Shown one piece after another: positions 8,528 through 19,424 of a stretch of 34,271 bases of DNA. The notes under the pieces were generated by a model. The model was not told the DNA's origin, searched no databases, and saw only the letters and a program-made list of their open reading frames with translations. The stretch is taken from the NCBI GenBank assembly GCA_027068365.1, contig JAMOTQ010000014.1, positions 24,001 through 58,271 of the forward strand. The letters run 5' to 3'. Numbering within the stretch: position 1 is the first letter of the stretch; each line of letters starts with the position of its first letter. This DNA is from Methanocaldococcus sp. (lineage in GTDB: Archaea > AGJL01 > Methanococci > Methanococcales > Methanocaldococcaceae). The translations under genes were made by a program, and so were the position numbers.

Positions 8528-9568
8528 TTATTTATTACTGATTTCCATTATTTTCTTTTTCATTGGTGGCGTTATAATTGGCTTTTCGGGGATTAAACCA
8601 GATGGCTTGTAATATAGGATGAGAAGCATTAAAACTCCAAATAGCATATAAGACAGCCAAACTGGCTCAAATGGAATATTTAAAGTATATTTTAGGTTGT
8701 ATTTATAAACATCTAATAATACTTTAACTACAACATAACATAAAACTCCTAAGGCAACACCTTTATTATTCCCCTTTCCTCCTAACAAAACCATTAAAAA
8801 TGGGAAGAATGTCCATTCCACTCTTGTAAATGCATTGGCAATAATATTTACCGTATATAATGAATATAAAGCCCCTGCAATTGCCCCAATAGCTGAACCA
8901 ATAGCCATTGTTTTTATTCTTAACATCATTATATCTCTACCAAATGCCTTAACTGTGTCTTCATTCTCTCTCATAGCCCTCAATACTCTACCAAATGGAG
9001 TATTTAGCAATCTCTCAAAGAACAAATAAACTAAAAATGCAATAAATAAAACAATTCCAGTAAATGCCCAGCCCCTATACTCCCCAGGGACAAATGCCAA
9101 TATATCAGGGGTTGAGATTCCATAATACCCTCCAATTATGTTTAAATTATACATGCAAATTAAAAATACTGCCTCACTTATAGCCAACAATGTAACTCCT
9201 AAATAGTCCTCTTTTAACTTAGCACTTGGTAGGATAAAGATTGCTCCAACAATAAACCCAAGAATTGAAGCTAATATTATAGCTAAAATTAAAATTCCAA
9301 TCCCAACTATTGGATTTGAAGCAATTAAATCATTAAGCATAGAGGTTGCATAAGTAGTTCCAGTGATAAAATCTCCTCCAACACCAAAATATAGTATTAA
9401 CAACCTATCCAAAATCCCTCCAACTGCAATAGCTCCAACTAAAACTGATAATGCCTTACCAAAGTTTGGAATTCCCGCATAGCCAAATTCCATATTTAAT
9501 GATAAAGAGACAATGTAATAAATTCCAAACCACAGCAATATTAAAGAGATAATTTCAATAATCATCAT
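8528..9568 (-). CDS. livM: Branched-chain amino acid ABC transporter permease LivM
   Basis: The 346-residue membrane protein has about nine hydrophobic segments. The cytoplasmic coupling loop LLNTPFGRVLRAMRENEDTVKAFGRD near residues 190-215 is the EAA-like loop of LivM. GGKGNNKGVALG and the C-terminal LMLLILYYKPSGLIPEK are also typical. It would form the membrane pore with LivH. GAGGTG precedes a double ATG (9568 or 9565). It is the last gene of a five-gene unit on this strand in the order lipoprotein, livG, livF, livH, livM. A 133-bp gap separates it from the homoaconitase gene. Confidence 0.93.
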   Translation of the reverse strand: MMIIEIISLILLWFGIYYIVSLSLNMEFGYAGIPNFGKALSVLVGAIAVGGILDRLLILYFGVGGDFITGTTYATSMLNDLIASNPIVGIGILILAIILASILGFIVGAIFILPSAKLKEDYLGVTLLAISEAVFLICMYNLNIIGGYYGISTPDILAFVPGEYRGWAFTGIVLFIAFLVYLFFERLLNTPFGRVLRAMRENEDTVKAFGRDIMMLRIKTMAIGSAIGAIAGALYSLYTVNIIANAFTRVEWTFFPFLMVLLGGKGNNKGVALGVLCYVVVKVLLDVYKYNLKYTLNIPFEPVWLSYMLFGVLMLLILYYKPSGLIPEKPIITPPMKKKIMEISNK

Positions 9569-9586
9569 TTCACCTCAAAAAATAAA

Positions 9587-10498
9587 TTATGAAGTAAAAA
9601 GCATTTTCTTAACTTTCCTCCAATCAACACCAGTAATTCCATAAGGGGCAATTAATAGCGTTAATATCATTATAATTAAGGAAATAACCTTCCCATAAAC
9701 TAAAAATCCAGTTCCAAATGCTTGTGATAGGTAGTAGGTTATTAAACTCTCAGACAGTCCAATGATGTAACCCCCAATTAAAGCTCCACTTATATGCCTC
9801 AACCCTCCCACAATACTTGCGGCAAAGATTGAGATGATGATTAAATCCCCAGTGGATGGAACAATTTCCTGCATAAATGGCAGTAAGCCCCCAGCCACAC
9901 AAGCCAAAGCCCCAGAGAGAATCCAAGAGAACAATCTTGTTTTTTCTACATCAATACCCATTGTTTGAGCTAATGAAGGATTTTCCATTGATGCTCTTAA
10001 AGCAATTCCAAACTTTGTTTTATACAGCAAAAGATAAAGCCCAATTAACAACAGTATAATAACAAACGTTGAAACAAATAAAATTCCTTTAAATCCAAAC
10101 AATGTAAAGTCCAAATTTGCAAAAACAAACTTTGCCTGAGTAGAGCCAACAATTTGGCTTAATATCTCAGAATAAGCCCCAATAGCCCCTAACAATATTA
10201 AATCAATTGCTAATGTTGCAATCATCAAAATCTCTACCGAAGCCCCTCTTTTTAGTAATGGCTTTAAAGCCAAATATGTGATTAAACCAACAACTGCCCC
10301 AACAACAAATAAAACTGGTAGAGACAGATAAGGGTTTATATCAAACAACTTTAATAATGTTAAAGCAACATAACTCCCAACTATTGCATAACTTCCCTGA
10401 GCGAAGTTTGGGACGTTTGTCGTTATATAAGTTAAAGTTAATCCCAAAGCCAACAAAACTAAAAGGTTAGAGTAAATAATAGCTCCTTCTAAAATCAT
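9587..10498 (-). CDS. livH: Branched-chain amino acid ABC transporter permease LivH
   Basis: The 303-residue membrane permease has about eight segments. FAQGSYAIVGSYVALTLL near residue 35 and the coupling loop KTKFGIALRASMENPSLAQTMGID near 165 are the LivH signatures. The start is the ATG at 10498, 4 nt after GGGTGAG; a GTG three codons upstream lies inside that ribosome site and is rejected. The gene is 18 bp from livM, consistent with one transcript. Substrate is assigned by family only; leucine, isoleucine and valine are likely but other amino acids or amides are transported by relatives. Confidence 0.93.
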   Translation of the reverse strand: MILEGAIIYSNLLVLLALGLTLTYITTNVPNFAQGSYAIVGSYVALTLLKLFDINPYLSLPVLFVVGAVVGLITYLALKPLLKRGASVEILMIATLAIDLILLGAIGAYSEILSQIVGSTQAKFVFANLDFTLFGFKGILFVSTFVIILLLIGLYLLLYKTKFGIALRASMENPSLAQTMGIDVEKTRLFSWILSGALACVAGGLLPFMQEIVPSTGDLIIISIFAASIVGGLRHISGALIGGYIIGLSESLITYYLSQAFGTGFLVYGKVISLIIMILTLLIAPYGITGVDWRKVKKMLFTS

Positions 10499-10537
10499 AC
10501 TTCTCACCCAATCTTTTAGTAAAAAACTACAATCTTA

Positions 10538-11251
10538 TTAAATAGCGGTTATTCCTAATGAGTATTCCTTAAATTTCTCATGGTTTAATAATTCCTCAGC
10601 AGTTCCTTCAAATGCCACCCTTCCACTAACAAACATATAGCCGTTGTCACTAATCTCCAAAGCTCTTTTAGCATTCTGCTCAACCAATAATATAGTTAAT
10701 CCAAACTCGTCCCTCATCTCAATAATCTTCTCAAAAATCACTTCTGCAAGTTTTGGTGATAATTGAGCGGTTGGCTCGTCCAACATTAAAACCTCTGCAT
10801 CCCTAACCAAAGCCATACCCATTGCTAAAAACTGCCTTTGTCCTCCACTTAACGTCCCTGCTTTTCTCTTCAAAACGTCTTTAAGCTCTGGAAATACATT
10901 TAAAGCAATTTCTATTCTCTCTTTAACTTTATCTTTATCTAATACATAGCCAGCAATCTTTAAGTTTTCCTCTACAGTTAAATTTGCAAATACGTTATTT
11001 GTTTGGGGTAAATAGGCAATTTTCATTCTTGCTTTTTGATGTGGTGGGACTTTTGCTATATTTTTATCTTTAAATATAATCTCCCCAGAGTATATCTTTG
11101 TTAATCCAAATAATGTCTTTAAAAATGTAGATTTTCCACTACCATTTGGACCAACAACAGTTGTTATCTTTCCTTTTTCTATTTTTGCATTCACATCAAA
11201 TAAAATCTGTAATTTTCCATAACCAGCGTTTAGGTTTTTTACTTTAATCAT
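10538..11251 (-). CDS. livF: Branched-chain amino acid ABC transporter ATPase LivF
   Basis: The 237-residue ATPase has Walker A GPNGSGKS near residue 35, the signature LSGGQ near 134, Walker B VLMLDEP near 155 and the H-loop replaced by the usual [11 protein letters not shown] segment of LivF (short-type, no LivG insert). It begins [12 protein letters not shown], typical of LivF. The GTG at 11260 lies within the GGTGGTGAG ribosome site, so the ATG at 11251 is preferred. It would dimerise with LivG to drive import. Confidence 0.95.
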   Translation of the reverse strand: MIKVKNLNAGYGKLQILFDVNAKIEKGKITTVVGPNGSGKSTFLKTLFGLTKIYSGEIIFKDKNIAKVPPHQKARMKIAYLPQTNNVFANLTVEENLKIAGYVLDKDKVKERIEIALNVFPELKDVLKRKAGTLSGGQRQFLAMGMALVRDAEVLMLDEPTAQLSPKLAEVIFEKIIEMRDEFGLTILLVEQNAKRALEISDNGYMFVSGRVAFEGTAEELLNHEKFKEYSLGITAI

Positions 11252-11296
11252 GCTCACCACCTAATAATATAAAATAATTTAATTTATAAATTATTG

Positions 11297-12058
11297 TTAC
11301 TCTCCAATGTAAATTTCAACAACTTTTGGGTCTGATAAAACCTTTTTAATTTCCTCTTCTCCTCTCCCCTCAGCAATAATCTGCCCATTAAACATAACAT
11401 ATAAATGGTCTATATATCTTAAAACAATGTCTAACCTATGTTCAACAATTAAGAAAGTTATTCCTTTCTCTTTTAATTCAAGAACATGGTTGAATATATC
11501 ATGAGCTAAACCTGGAGCTACCCCAGCTATTGGCTCGTCCATAACAATCATTTTTGGATTTGTCATCAAAGCCCTTCCAATCTCAACAAGTTTCATCTGC
11601 CCTCCACTAAGTTCTCCTGCCTTTCTATCATACAGATGAGATAATTTTAAAAATTCCAATATTTTAAATGCCTTTTCAACCATTTCCTCCTCTTTTGGAA
11701 TCCATTTTTTATAAAATAGAGCGTTTAAAGGGCGTTCTCCTGGGTTAATCTCTCCTATTAACAAATTTTCTAAAACTGTCATCTCTTTTAAAGGTTGTGG
11801 TGTTTGGAAAGTCCTGACGATTCCATGATGGTAGAGTTCACTCGGCTCTTTATTTGTTATATCTTTATTTTCAAAATAAACTTTTCCCTCATCTGCCTTT
11901 AAAAAGCCAGTAATAACATTAATTAGTGTAGATTTTCCACTACCATTAGGCCCAATAATTAAAGTAACATCTCCTTTATTTACACTTATAGAAACCCCAT
12001 CCAATGCCTTAAAATCTCCAAAATACTTTACAATATTCTCTGTCCTTAAAATCTCCAT
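11297..12058 (-). CDS. livG: Branched-chain amino acid ABC transporter ATPase LivG
   Basis: The 253-residue ATPase has Walker A GPNGSGKS, an insertion with the Q-loop FQTPQPLKEMTVLENLL, the signature LSGGQ, Walker B MIVMDEP and the LivG-specific VEHRLDIVL switch segment with its histidine. GAGGGAT lies 3 nt before the ATG at 12058; an in-frame TTG at 12070 overlaps that site and is rejected. The 100-bp gap to the lipoprotein gene upstream could hold an internal promoter or a processing site that lets the abundant binding protein be made in excess (inference). Confidence 0.94.
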   Translation of the reverse strand: MEILRTENIVKYFGDFKALDGVSISVNKGDVTLIIGPNGSGKSTLINVITGFLKADEGKVYFENKDITNKEPSELYHHGIVRTFQTPQPLKEMTVLENLLIGEINPGERPLNALFYKKWIPKEEEMVEKAFKILEFLKLSHLYDRKAGELSGGQMKLVEIGRALMTNPKMIVMDEPIAGVAPGLAHDIFNHVLELKEKGITFLIVEHRLDIVLRYIDHLYVMFNGQIIAEGRGEEEIKKVLSDPKVVEIYIGE

Positions 12059-12158
12059 TGTATCCCTCAAAAAATGATAAAAGTTTAAATGATAAAATCC
12101 ACAACCTATACAACTATATTCAAATTTTAAAAAAGAGTATTTAAAGTTTTAGGGTAGA

Positions 12159-13400
12159 TTATTCTAACCACTTAATTTTTCCAGTTGTTGAGTCCCATAT
12201 TCCAACCAACTTCCATCCATCCTCTGTTACTGCAAAGATACCATAATTACCGCTTGCCCTATCATTCCACTCATTTAACTTAATATATCCAGTTACTGAT
12301 TCAACACCAAACTGCCCCTCTGAGTATTTGACGGTATTTTCTTTTATCTTCTTAGCCAATAAATTGGCATCATATTTTCCATTTGTCTCATTCAACATCT
12401 CAGCGTATGAAATAGCTCCAACCCAAAATGCATCATAAACATTTAGTGCATACTGGTCTGGTTCTCCATAGTCCCTCTTTTTAAACTCTTCTTTTATCTT
12501 TTTAGCTTCATCCGTCTCTGACTGGAACATTGTTGAATACAATTTAATTTTTACTGCCTTATCTTTAACCTCCTCTAAGACCTTTTTACTGTTTGCTGTT
12601 CCATCACATCCAATCCAAACATGTTTTAATAATGGTGAGTTCTCATCAATCTGTGATAATAATGTTGCTACCTCCTCATATCCAATAAACACTATTCCAG
12701 TATCGTTACCTTTTCCTTTAATTTTATTGGTTACGGTTTGAATTATTGGGCTCCAATCCCCAATGTTAGGGTCATAAGGAATTTCATCAACAACGTTTAT
12801 TCCATTTGCCTTTAATTTTTTAACTGTTGCCTTTTCTAATCCATCTCCCCAAGCGTCTTTCCTATAAATAACAACTACATTCTTCAAACCAACATCCTTA
12901 GCAACATCTCCAATTGCATTTCCTTGGAAATTATCTGTTGGGACAAATCTAAATACATACTTTTTCTCATCTGGGGACTTAAATCCAATCATCTGTGGTG
13001 GAGCAGTTGAACTTGGAGATATTATAACAATGTTATTTGAATTCACAAATCCTTTTATATTTTTGACTTCTCCACTTGCCATTGGTCCCAAGAACAGGTT
13101 TATTCCCTGTGTGTGAAGAGCTTGAACCTTTTGCAAGCATACATTAGGGTCTGCCTTTGTATCTTCAACATAAAGTTTTACTTTATAAGGAATTCCCTTC
13201 TCTTCAAAGTATTTATTTATCTTTTCCTCAGCAATTTCACAGATATGCTTTTCATTATTTCCATAAGTTGCTAAACTCCCAGACAAATCAACCAATAGCC
13301 CAACTTTAATAACATTCTCTTCCTCCTTCTGAGTGCATCCTGCTAAAAATACACTTCCTATCAATATAGCCCCCAACAGAATGGCTACTATCTTTTTAAT
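12159..13400 (-). CDS. livJ: Branched-chain amino acid type substrate-binding lipoprotein (LivJ-like), probable ATT start
   Basis: This periplasmic-binding protein of the leucine/isoleucine/valine class captures the substrate outside the membrane for LivHMGF. Its body starts VIKVGLLVDLSGSLATYG and contains the paired VVVIYRKDAWGDGL and MFQSETDEAKK folds of family type I. The signal peptide is KKIVAILLGAILIGSVFLAGC with an FLAGC lipobox. No ATG, GTG or credible TTG lies before the KK: the first TTG (13376) would delete the positive end. The codon in the right place is ATT at 13400 (or 13403), just after GAGGTGG. I therefore extend the gene to 13400 (413 residues). Either AUU initiates, or a point change from ATG has occurred. 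Confidence 0.88.
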   Translation of the reverse strand: MKKIVAILLGAILIGSVFLAGCTQKEEENVIKVGLLVDLSGSLATYGNNEKHICEIAEEKINKYFEEKGIPYKVKLYVEDTKADPNVCLQKVQALHTQGINLFLGPMASGEVKNIKGFVNSNNIVIISPSSTAPPQMIGFKSPDEKKYVFRFVPTDNFQGNAIGDVAKDVGLKNVVVIYRKDAWGDGLEKATVKKLKANGINVVDEIPYDPNIGDWSPIIQTVTNKIKGKGNDTGIVFIGYEEVATLLSQIDENSPLLKHVWIGCDGTANSKKVLEEVKDKAVKIKLYSTMFQSETDEAKKIKEEFKKRDYGEPDQYALNVYDAFWVGAISYAEMLNETNGKYDANLLAKKIKENTVKYSEGQFGVESVTGYIKLNEWNDRASGNYGIFAVTEDGWKLVGIWDSTTGKIKWLE

Positions 13401-13448
13401 AATCCCACCTCACAAAAAATTATGACAATTCACTTTTTATGAATAGAC

Positions 13449-13459
13449 AATATTTAAGT
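13449..13459 (-). promoter_or_regulatory. Probable promoter of the liv operon
   Basis: On the minus strand CTTAAATATTG forms a TATA-like box preceded by a purine-rich stretch, about 50 bp before the lipoprotein start. An inverted ATTCA/TGAAT pair (13428-13432, 13440-13444) lies near the expected transcription start and could be an operator, but is short. Confidence 0.45.
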
Positions 13460-13577
13460 TTTTCGAGATGGATTTAATTAATAAATTTATTACCATTTTT
13501 AATGACACATCATCAAAATTTTTAAAGTATAGGCATCTAAAATATTATTCTTTGTTAAAATTAAAAATGTGATACCT

Positions 13578-14000
13578 ATGAAAGAAAGGACCTTCGTAGC
13601 TTTAAAGCCGGATGCTGTAAGAAGAAAATTGATAGGAAAAATAATTGAAAGATTTGAAAATAAGGGCTTAGAAATTATAGCTATGAAGATGGTTAAATTA
13701 GATAGAGAGATGGCAGAGAAATATTATGAAGAGCATAAAGGAAAAGAATTTTATGAAAGATTAATTAATTTTATGACCTCTGGAAGAATTGTAGTTATGG
13801 TTATTGAGGGGGAAAACGCCATATCAGTTGTAAGAAAGATGATAGGAAAAACAAATCCAGCTGAGGCAGAGCCGGGAACTATAAGGGGGGACTTTGCTTT
13901 AACAACTCCTGACAATGTAATTCACGCATCTGACTCAAAGGAAAGTGCTGAAAGAGAGATAAAGCTATTTTTTAAAGAGGATGAAATATTTAGTGAATAA
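13578..14000 (+). CDS. ndk: Nucleoside diphosphate kinase
   Basis: The 140-residue enzyme exchanges phosphate between NTPs and NDPs through a phosphohistidine. ERTFVALKPDAVRRKLIG is the standard N-terminus, and the active-site His116 sits in NVIHASDS. RGDFAL (about residues 103-108) is conserved. I chose the ATG at 13578 after GTGATACC; the GTG at 13569 is part of the ribosome site. Its promoter would lie in the 177-bp divergent gap with the liv genes, where AATTTTTAAAGTATA occurs near 13517-13531. PurL follows 80 bp later, so the two may be one purine-related transcript. Confidence 0.97.
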   Translation: MKERTFVALKPDAVRRKLIGKIIERFENKGLEIIAMKMVKLDREMAEKYYEEHKGKEFYERLINFMTSGRIVVMVIEGENAISVVRKMIGKTNPAEAEPGTIRGDFALTTPDNVIHASDSKESAEREIKLFFKEDEIFSE

Positions 14001-14080
14001 GCATAAAGGTTTAATAACACATCTTTCATTTTTTATACCTGCTAATATTTTATCAACTTATCAACCAACAAGGTGTAATT

Positions 14081-16282
14081 ATGGATGAAAATGATTTAAA
14101 ATATATAGAGAAAGTTTTAGGAAGAAAGCCAAATCATGTAGAGTTAGCGATGTTTGAAAACTTATGGAGTGAGCACTGTGCTTACAGAACCTCAAAAAAA
14201 CTATTAAGAATGTTTGCCAAAACAGTTAATGAAAAAACAAACAAAAACATCGTTGTTGGGATTGGTGATGACGCCGCTGTAATTAGGTTGAAAGATGATA
14301 TATGTTTAGCAATAGCCATGGAAAGCCACAACCACCCATCATACATAGACCCATATAATGGAGCGGCAACAGGAGTTGGTGGAATTGTTAGGGATGTTTT
14401 ATCAATGGGAGCTAAGCCAATTGCATTATTAGACCCATTAAGGTTTGGAGATATATTTGGAAAGGAAGGAGATAAAGTTAGATGGTTAATTGAAGGGGTT
14501 GTTAAAGGCATTGGGGATTATGGGAATAGAATAGGAGTCCCAACAGTTGGAGGAGAGTGTGAATTTGATAGCTCTTTTGATTACAACAACTTGGTTAATG
14601 TCGTTTGTGTCGGTTTAGTTAAGGAGAATGAAATCATTACAGGTAAGGCAAAAGAGGCAGGTTTATCATTAATATTGGTTGGCTCTACTGGAAGGGATGG
14701 AATAGGGGGAGCTTCATTTGCGTCAAAGGATTTAACTGAGGAGAGTGAAGAGGAAAGACCAAGCGTCCAAGTTGGAGATGCATTTTCTGAAAAATGTTTA
14801 ATTGACGCTGTCTTAGAGGCAGTCAAAACTGGAAAAGTTAAAGCAATGAAGGATTTGGGAGCGGCGGGGCTTTCAGGGGCTTCATCTGAGATGTGCTACG
14901 GTGGAGGAGTTGGCTGTGAGCTTTACTTAGAGAATGTAATATTGAGAGAGCCATTAACTCCTTATGAGATTATGGTTTCTGAGAGTCAAGAGAGGATGTT
15001 ATTAGCTGTTGAGCCAGGTAGTGAAGATGAGATAATTGAAATATTTAAAAAGTATGAATTACCTGCATCAGTTATTGGAAAAACAATTGAAGAAAAGAGA
15101 ATTATTGCCAAATACAAGGGAGAGGTTGTTGTTGATTTACCATTGGACTTGTTATGTGAAGCCCCTCTATATGATAGAGAGGCAAAAGAGGACTTAAAAG
15201 AAAAAGAGGACGACAAAGAAAAAATAAAGATGCCAGATGATTTAAATGCTGTGTTATTAAAATTGCTTGAAAGTCCAAACATTTGCTCAAAAGAATGGAT
15301 TTATCAACAGTATGATTATGAAGTTCAAATAAGAACTGTTGTAAAGCCAGGAAAGGACGCCGCTGTTTTGAGAATAAATGAAGTTTATCCTGTTGGTATT
15401 GCCCTAACAACTGACTGCAATTCAAGATACTGCAAACTAAACCCTTATGTGGGGGCAGTAAATGCAGTCGCTGAGGCAGTGAGGAATTTGGCAGCAGTTG
15501 GAGCTGAACCAATAGCTATGCTCGACAACTTAAACTTTGGAAATCCTGAAAGACCAGAGAGATTTTGGCAGTTGGCAGAGTGTATTAAAGGTTTAGCGGA
15601 TGCCGCTGAATTCTTTGAAATCCCAGTTGTTGGAGGAAATGTAAGTTTATATAATGAGACGGTTATTGAAGGTAAGGAGTTTCCAATAAATCCAACTCCT
15701 GCAATATTTGTTTTGGGTAAAGTGGAAGATGTTGAAAAAGTTCCAGGAGTTTTAGACAACAAGATTAAGGAAGGGGATGTATTAATAATTACAAATGAGA
15801 CAAAGGATGAAATGGGAGGAAGTGAGTATTATAAAGTTATACATAATACAGAGGATGGAAAAGTCCCAAGAGTTGATTTAGAGAAAGAGAAGAATATCTA
15901 TGAGGAAGTTAGAGAGGTTGTAAAAGAGGGTTTAGCTACTGAGGCAGTTGATTGTTCAAGAGGCGGTTTAGCTGTGGCTTTGGCTAAGATGGCTATATTA
16001 AACAACATTGGTTTAGAGGTTGATTTAACCTCCTACAATAAAAACAATTTGAGGGAAGATGTTTTATTATTCTCAGAGACATCTGGAAGAATAATATTGG
16101 CAGTTAGAGAAGAAAACAAAGATAAAGTTTTAAGTAAATTAACCTCTGCTTATATTATTGGAAAGGTGGGAGGAAACAAGTTAAAAATAAAGATTAATGG
16201 AAAGGATATTGTTAATTTGGATGTAAAAGAGATGAAAAAGAGATATTATGAAGCATTTCCAAAAATGATGGGAGAGATTTAA
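14081..16282 (+). CDS. purL: Phosphoribosylformylglycinamidine synthase subunit PurL
   Basis: PurL is the ATP-using subunit that forms FGAM from FGAR in purine synthesis, with PurS and the glutaminase PurQ encoded elsewhere. The protein has 733 residues, the length of small-type Pur[18 protein letters not shown] (27-43) holds the catalytic histidine; [27 protein letters not shown] is the nucleotide loop. Two AIRS-type halves follow: one around GGECEFD and one starting near [21 protein letters not shown] precedes the ATG. It is convergent with metG, 24 bp apart, with a T-run at the end. Confidence 0.97.
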   Translation: MDENDLKYIEKVLGRKPNHVELAMFENLWSEHCAYRTSKKLLRMFAKTVNEKTNKNIVVGIGDDAAVIRLKDDICLAIAMESHNHPSYIDPYNGAATGVGGIVRDVLSMGAKPIALLDPLRFGDIFGKEGDKVRWLIEGVVKGIGDYGNRIGVPTVGGECEFDSSFDYNNLVNVVCVGLVKENEIITGKAKEAGLSLILVGSTGRDGIGGASFASKDLTEESEEERPSVQVGDAFSEKCLIDAVLEAVKTGKVKAMKDLGAAGLSGASSEMCYGGGVGCELYLENVILREPLTPYEIMVSESQERMLLAVEPGSEDEIIEIFKKYELPASVIGKTIEEKRIIAKYKGEVVVDLPLDLLCEAPLYDREAKEDLKEKEDDKEKIKMPDDLNAVLLKLLESPNICSKEWIYQQYDYEVQIRTVVKPGKDAAVLRINEVYPVGIALTTDCNSRYCKLNPYVGAVNAVAEAVRNLAAVGAEPIAMLDNLNFGNPERPERFWQLAECIKGLADAAEFFEIPVVGGNVSLYNETVIEGKEFPINPTPAIFVLGKVEDVEKVPGVLDNKIKEGDVLIITNETKDEMGGSEYYKVIHNTEDGKVPRVDLEKEKNIYEEVREVVKEGLATEAVDCSRGGLAVALAKMAILNNIGLEVDLTSYNKNNLREDVLLFSETSGRIILAVREENKDKVLSKLTSAYIIGKVGGNKLKIKINGKDIVNLDVKEMKKRYYEAFPKMMGEI

Positions 16283-16306
16283 AATCTATTTTTTTATTTT
16301 TTTGGT

Positions 16307-18259
16307 TTATCTAACTTTACTACCTGCTTTTATATCCTTATCAACAGTTAATAAGGCAAGATTTCCTTCATCATCCTCAGCCGCTAAAATCATCCCTTCG
16401 GATAAAACCCCACACAATTTAGCTGGTTTTAAATTGCAAACAACTATAACCTTTTTTCCAACTAAATCCTCTGGTTTGTAATAGCCCTTAATTCCTGAAA
16501 CTATCTGCCTCTTCTCATCTCCCAAATCAACAATTAGTTTTAAAAGTTTCTTTGATTTTGGTATGTCTTCTGCCTCTATAACCTCTCCAACTCTTAAATC
16601 AATCTTTTCTAAGTAGCTTATATCAATTTGCTCCATTTCTTTCCCTCCTTTTTCTTCTTTTCTGTTTTCATAAAGCTTTTTCTTCATTTCCTCTATTTTT
16701 TTGTCATCTATCTTTTTAAATATAATCTTTGGTTTTTTCAGTTCATTCCCTCTTAAATTTAAATCAAGTTCTTCATTCATTAACTCCAATAATGCAAGAG
16801 ATTTTTTAGGCATGTATGGATAAAGTAAATAGATGAGAGTTTTTACTGTCTTACAGCAGGTATATAATATTTCCTTCAATCTCTCTTCATCTTTAACTGC
16901 CCACGGCTCCATCTTTTGGAAGTAGCTGTTTCCTTCAATGGCAAGATGCAATATATTAACTAAGGCATCCCTAAACTTAAAGCTCCTTATATTTTTATCT
17001 ACTGCTTTAATGGTCTCTTCGCATTTTTTCAATAACTCTTTGTCTTCCTCTTTTAATCTACCTTCATCAACTATTGGGACTTTCTTAAACTTCCTGTGTG
17101 TGAATGTTAAAACCCTATGGGTGAAGTTTCCAATTATATTAATTAGCTCATTATTTATCTTATTTTTGAAATCATCAAAGGAAAAGTCACAATCCTTAAA
17201 GAGAGGAGCTGACATAACTAAATAGTATCTTAAATAGTCAGCATCAAAGTTCTTAACAAAATCCTTAACCCAAACAACCCATTTTTTACTTGTGCTCATC
17301 TTTCTTCCTTCTAAGGTTAAATATCCACCACTAATCACTGCTGTTGGTAAGTTAAAGGAACCATGAGCGATTAACATTCCTGGCCAAAAGACAGCGTGAT
17401 GGACAGTTATATCTTTACCTATAAAGTGGTAAATCTTTGTATCTTTCTCTAACCAATATTTCTTCCAAACATCTCCCAACATCTTTGTAAATGAGATATA
17501 TCCAATAGGTGCCTCTAACCAAACATACATAACCTGATTAGTTCCAGGGATAGGGACTCCCCAGCTTATATCCCTTGAAATATCCCAGTCATGCAACTCT
17601 TTAATCCAATTTAATGCCATATTTTTTACATGCTCGGGCATTTCCTCTGCGTTTTTTATATACTCCTCTAACTCATCTTTTAAAGCACTCAACTTAAAGA
17701 AGTAATGTTTTGTCTTTCTAATCTCTGGCTTTCCCTTGCAGATTACACAGTATGGCTCTTTTAGCTCAAACGGCTCTAAGTGTCTTCCACAAACTTCACA
17801 GTGGTCTCCTCTTGCCTCTCCTCCACAGTATGGGCAAATTCCCTCAACATACCTATCTGGCAAGAATTTTTTACAGTTTGGACAGTAAAATTGCTCTATC
17901 TCTTTTTCATAGATATATCCGTTCTCTTTTAGCTTTAAATAAAACTCCTGGGCTGTTTCAATATGTATTTGGCTATGTGTCTTACCAAAGGCATCAAACT
18001 CTACCCCTAACAAATCTAAGTCCTCTTTAATTTCATTGTGGTATTTTTCAACTATCTCCTCTGGATTTTTTCCTTCTTTTTCTGCTGTTAAGGTTATTGG
18101 AACTCCGTGGTTATCAGTTCCTCCAACGTGAATAACTTCCTCCCCTCTCAACTTTAAGTATTTATACATAATATCTGCTGGAATGTAAGTGCTTCTTGCA
18201 TGTCCTAAGTGTAAAGGTCCATTAGTGTATGCTAAGGCAGTTGTTATTAAGTATCTCAT
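16307..18259 (-). CDS. metG: Methionyl-tRNA synthetase with C-terminal tRNA-binding domain
   Basis: The 650-residue enzyme charges tRNA-Met. Its class I motifs are HLGH (17-20) and [11 protein letters not shown]. The connective domain carries two zinc knuckles: CPNCKKFLP...CPYC and CEVCGRHL...CVIC. The last 110 residues, from [21 protein letters not shown] to the end, are an EMAP-II/Trbp111-like tRNA-binding domain preceded by a charged linker ([14 protein letters not shown]-type). I chose the ATG at 18259, just after GAGGGAG and matching the family start [20 protein letters not shown]; a longer frame runs 20 residues into the end of the neighbouring gene. It lies 10 bp behind the NurA-domain gene. 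Confidence 0.97.
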   Translation of the reverse strand: MRYLITTALAYTNGPLHLGHARSTYIPADIMYKYLKLRGEEVIHVGGTDNHGVPITLTAEKEGKNPEEIVEKYHNEIKEDLDLLGVEFDAFGKTHSQIHIETAQEFYLKLKENGYIYEKEIEQFYCPNCKKFLPDRYVEGICPYCGGEARGDHCEVCGRHLEPFELKEPYCVICKGKPEIRKTKHYFFKLSALKDELEEYIKNAEEMPEHVKNMALNWIKELHDWDISRDISWGVPIPGTNQVMYVWLEAPIGYISFTKMLGDVWKKYWLEKDTKIYHFIGKDITVHHAVFWPGMLIAHGSFNLPTAVISGGYLTLEGRKMSTSKKWVVWVKDFVKNFDADYLRYYLVMSAPLFKDCDFSFDDFKNKINNELINIIGNFTHRVLTFTHRKFKKVPIVDEGRLKEEDKELLKKCEETIKAVDKNIRSFKFRDALVNILHLAIEGNSYFQKMEPWAVKDEERLKEILYTCCKTVKTLIYLLYPYMPKKSLALLELMNEELDLNLRGNELKKPKIIFKKIDDKKIEEMKKKLYENRKEEKGGKEMEQIDISYLEKIDLRVGEVIEAEDIPKSKKLLKLIVDLGDEKRQIVSGIKGYYKPEDLVGKKVIVVCNLKPAKLCGVLSEGMILAAEDDEGNLALLTVDKDIKAGSKVR

Positions 18260-18269
18260 TTTCTCCCTC

Positions 18270-19355
18270 TTAGAATTTCTTTTTCTTTCCCAATATATGC
18301 CTTGCAATTGGGTCGTCAATATTGAGCATTTTAGCTATTGATTGCAGTTTTTTATTGGTTATCTCAACGGTCTCATGGGCTTTTTTTAATATGTATGGGT
18401 AGCCATTAATGGATATTTGTTTTAATGATGATAAAACTTTTTTATCTATTTTGTTGAAGCTTGTTAATCCAACAACTCCACAGTTATCTTCTAATCTAAC
18501 AAACTGGATGTATGCAGTATCAATATTGCCACCGTATCCTTTTATAAAATTTATTCCTTTTATTACACTACTCAATTGTTTGTGTTTTTCTCTTTTTTCT
18601 TCTGGTCCAATTTTATTAACAAAGTCAATTGGTTCTGAATACCCTGCTTTATCTGTATATTTTGTAAAAACTGCAATATCTGGCATATTTTTGTCAAAAT
18701 AAATATTTATTTTTGAAGTTTTAGATATGCCAATAATTCTATCCTTAAATTCATTTATGAGTTTTGTTAAAGTTAAAATGTATTCAACATGTTCAATAAG
18801 CATCTTTTTATCAAGTTCTAAATCTAAATCCTTTGATATTATTCTAATCTTCCCAGATTTTATTTCTTCATCAATTTTTTTATTAAATTCTTTTTCATAT
18901 TCTTTATAAAGGTCTTCCAACTCTTTTTCATAAATCTCCATACCTTTTTTTGTGAATATCAACAAAGAAAATAATGAGCCATCAAAAATGTAATAATCAA
19001 TATCATAATTTTTAAGAACATACAGGGCTGTTTTTAATTCCAAAATTAACATATATCTTCTTATCCTATCATCAATATCTAAGGGATGGGCTATATCAAA
19101 TATATACTCTTCCTTGGCTTTTTTTATCTTCTCCCCAATGTTGTGGATAAAGCTAACTGCCCCAACTCCATAGAACGAAAATGATATATAATCCAACTTA
19201 TTACAACTCCCATCTCCTCCTGCAAATTTCATAGATTTTGGATTTTCAAAACTATCTGAAATCCATTTTTCTTCAACTTCTTTACGGTTAATATCGTTAA
19301 GTTTTTCCATTTTTTTAATAATTTGTTCCTTGTTTTTTAAAAGATATTCAATCAT
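18270..19355 (-). CDS. NurA-domain nuclease-like protein
   Basis: The 361-residue protein contains a NurA domain: [24 protein letters not shown] (Asp48 in GGDGS) and a second acidic strand [10 protein letters not shown], both expected metal-binding aspartates of this RNase H-like fold. NurA proteins resect DNA ends 5'-3' with the HerA helicase after Mre11-Rad50, but no herA is in this window. Neighbours are metG and eIF2-gamma, so context gives no repair link. I chose the ATG at 19355, behind GAGGGATT; the frame continues 38 codons further, but that part is only a translated copy of the eIF2-gamma 3' end. Nuclease activity is inferred. Confidence 0.82.
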   Translation of the reverse strand: MIEYLLKNKEQIIKKMEKLNDINRKEVEEKWISDSFENPKSMKFAGGDGSCNKLDYISFSFYGVGAVSFIHNIGEKIKKAKEEYIFDIAHPLDIDDRIRRYMLILELKTALYVLKNYDIDYYIFDGSLFSLLIFTKKGMEIYEKELEDLYKEYEKEFNKKIDEEIKSGKIRIISKDLDLELDKKMLIEHVEYILTLTKLINEFKDRIIGISKTSKINIYFDKNMPDIAVFTKYTDKAGYSEPIDFVNKIGPEEKREKHKQLSSVIKGINFIKGYGGNIDTAYIQFVRLEDNCGVVGLTSFNKIDKKVLSSLKQISINGYPYILKKAHETVEITNKKLQSIAKMLNIDDPIARHILGKKKKF

Positions 19356-19424
19356 TAACAATCCCTCAATTTTTAAGGATTTAATGAGCAGAATAATAAT
19401 TGTAATGTGCAAAAAAATATTAAA

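Noticed and set aside
14182-15762. Several reverse-strand frames of 80-136 codons opposite purL
   Set aside because: They lie antisense to a clearly coding gene, have low-complexity composition and no ribosome sites; they reflect purL codon use.
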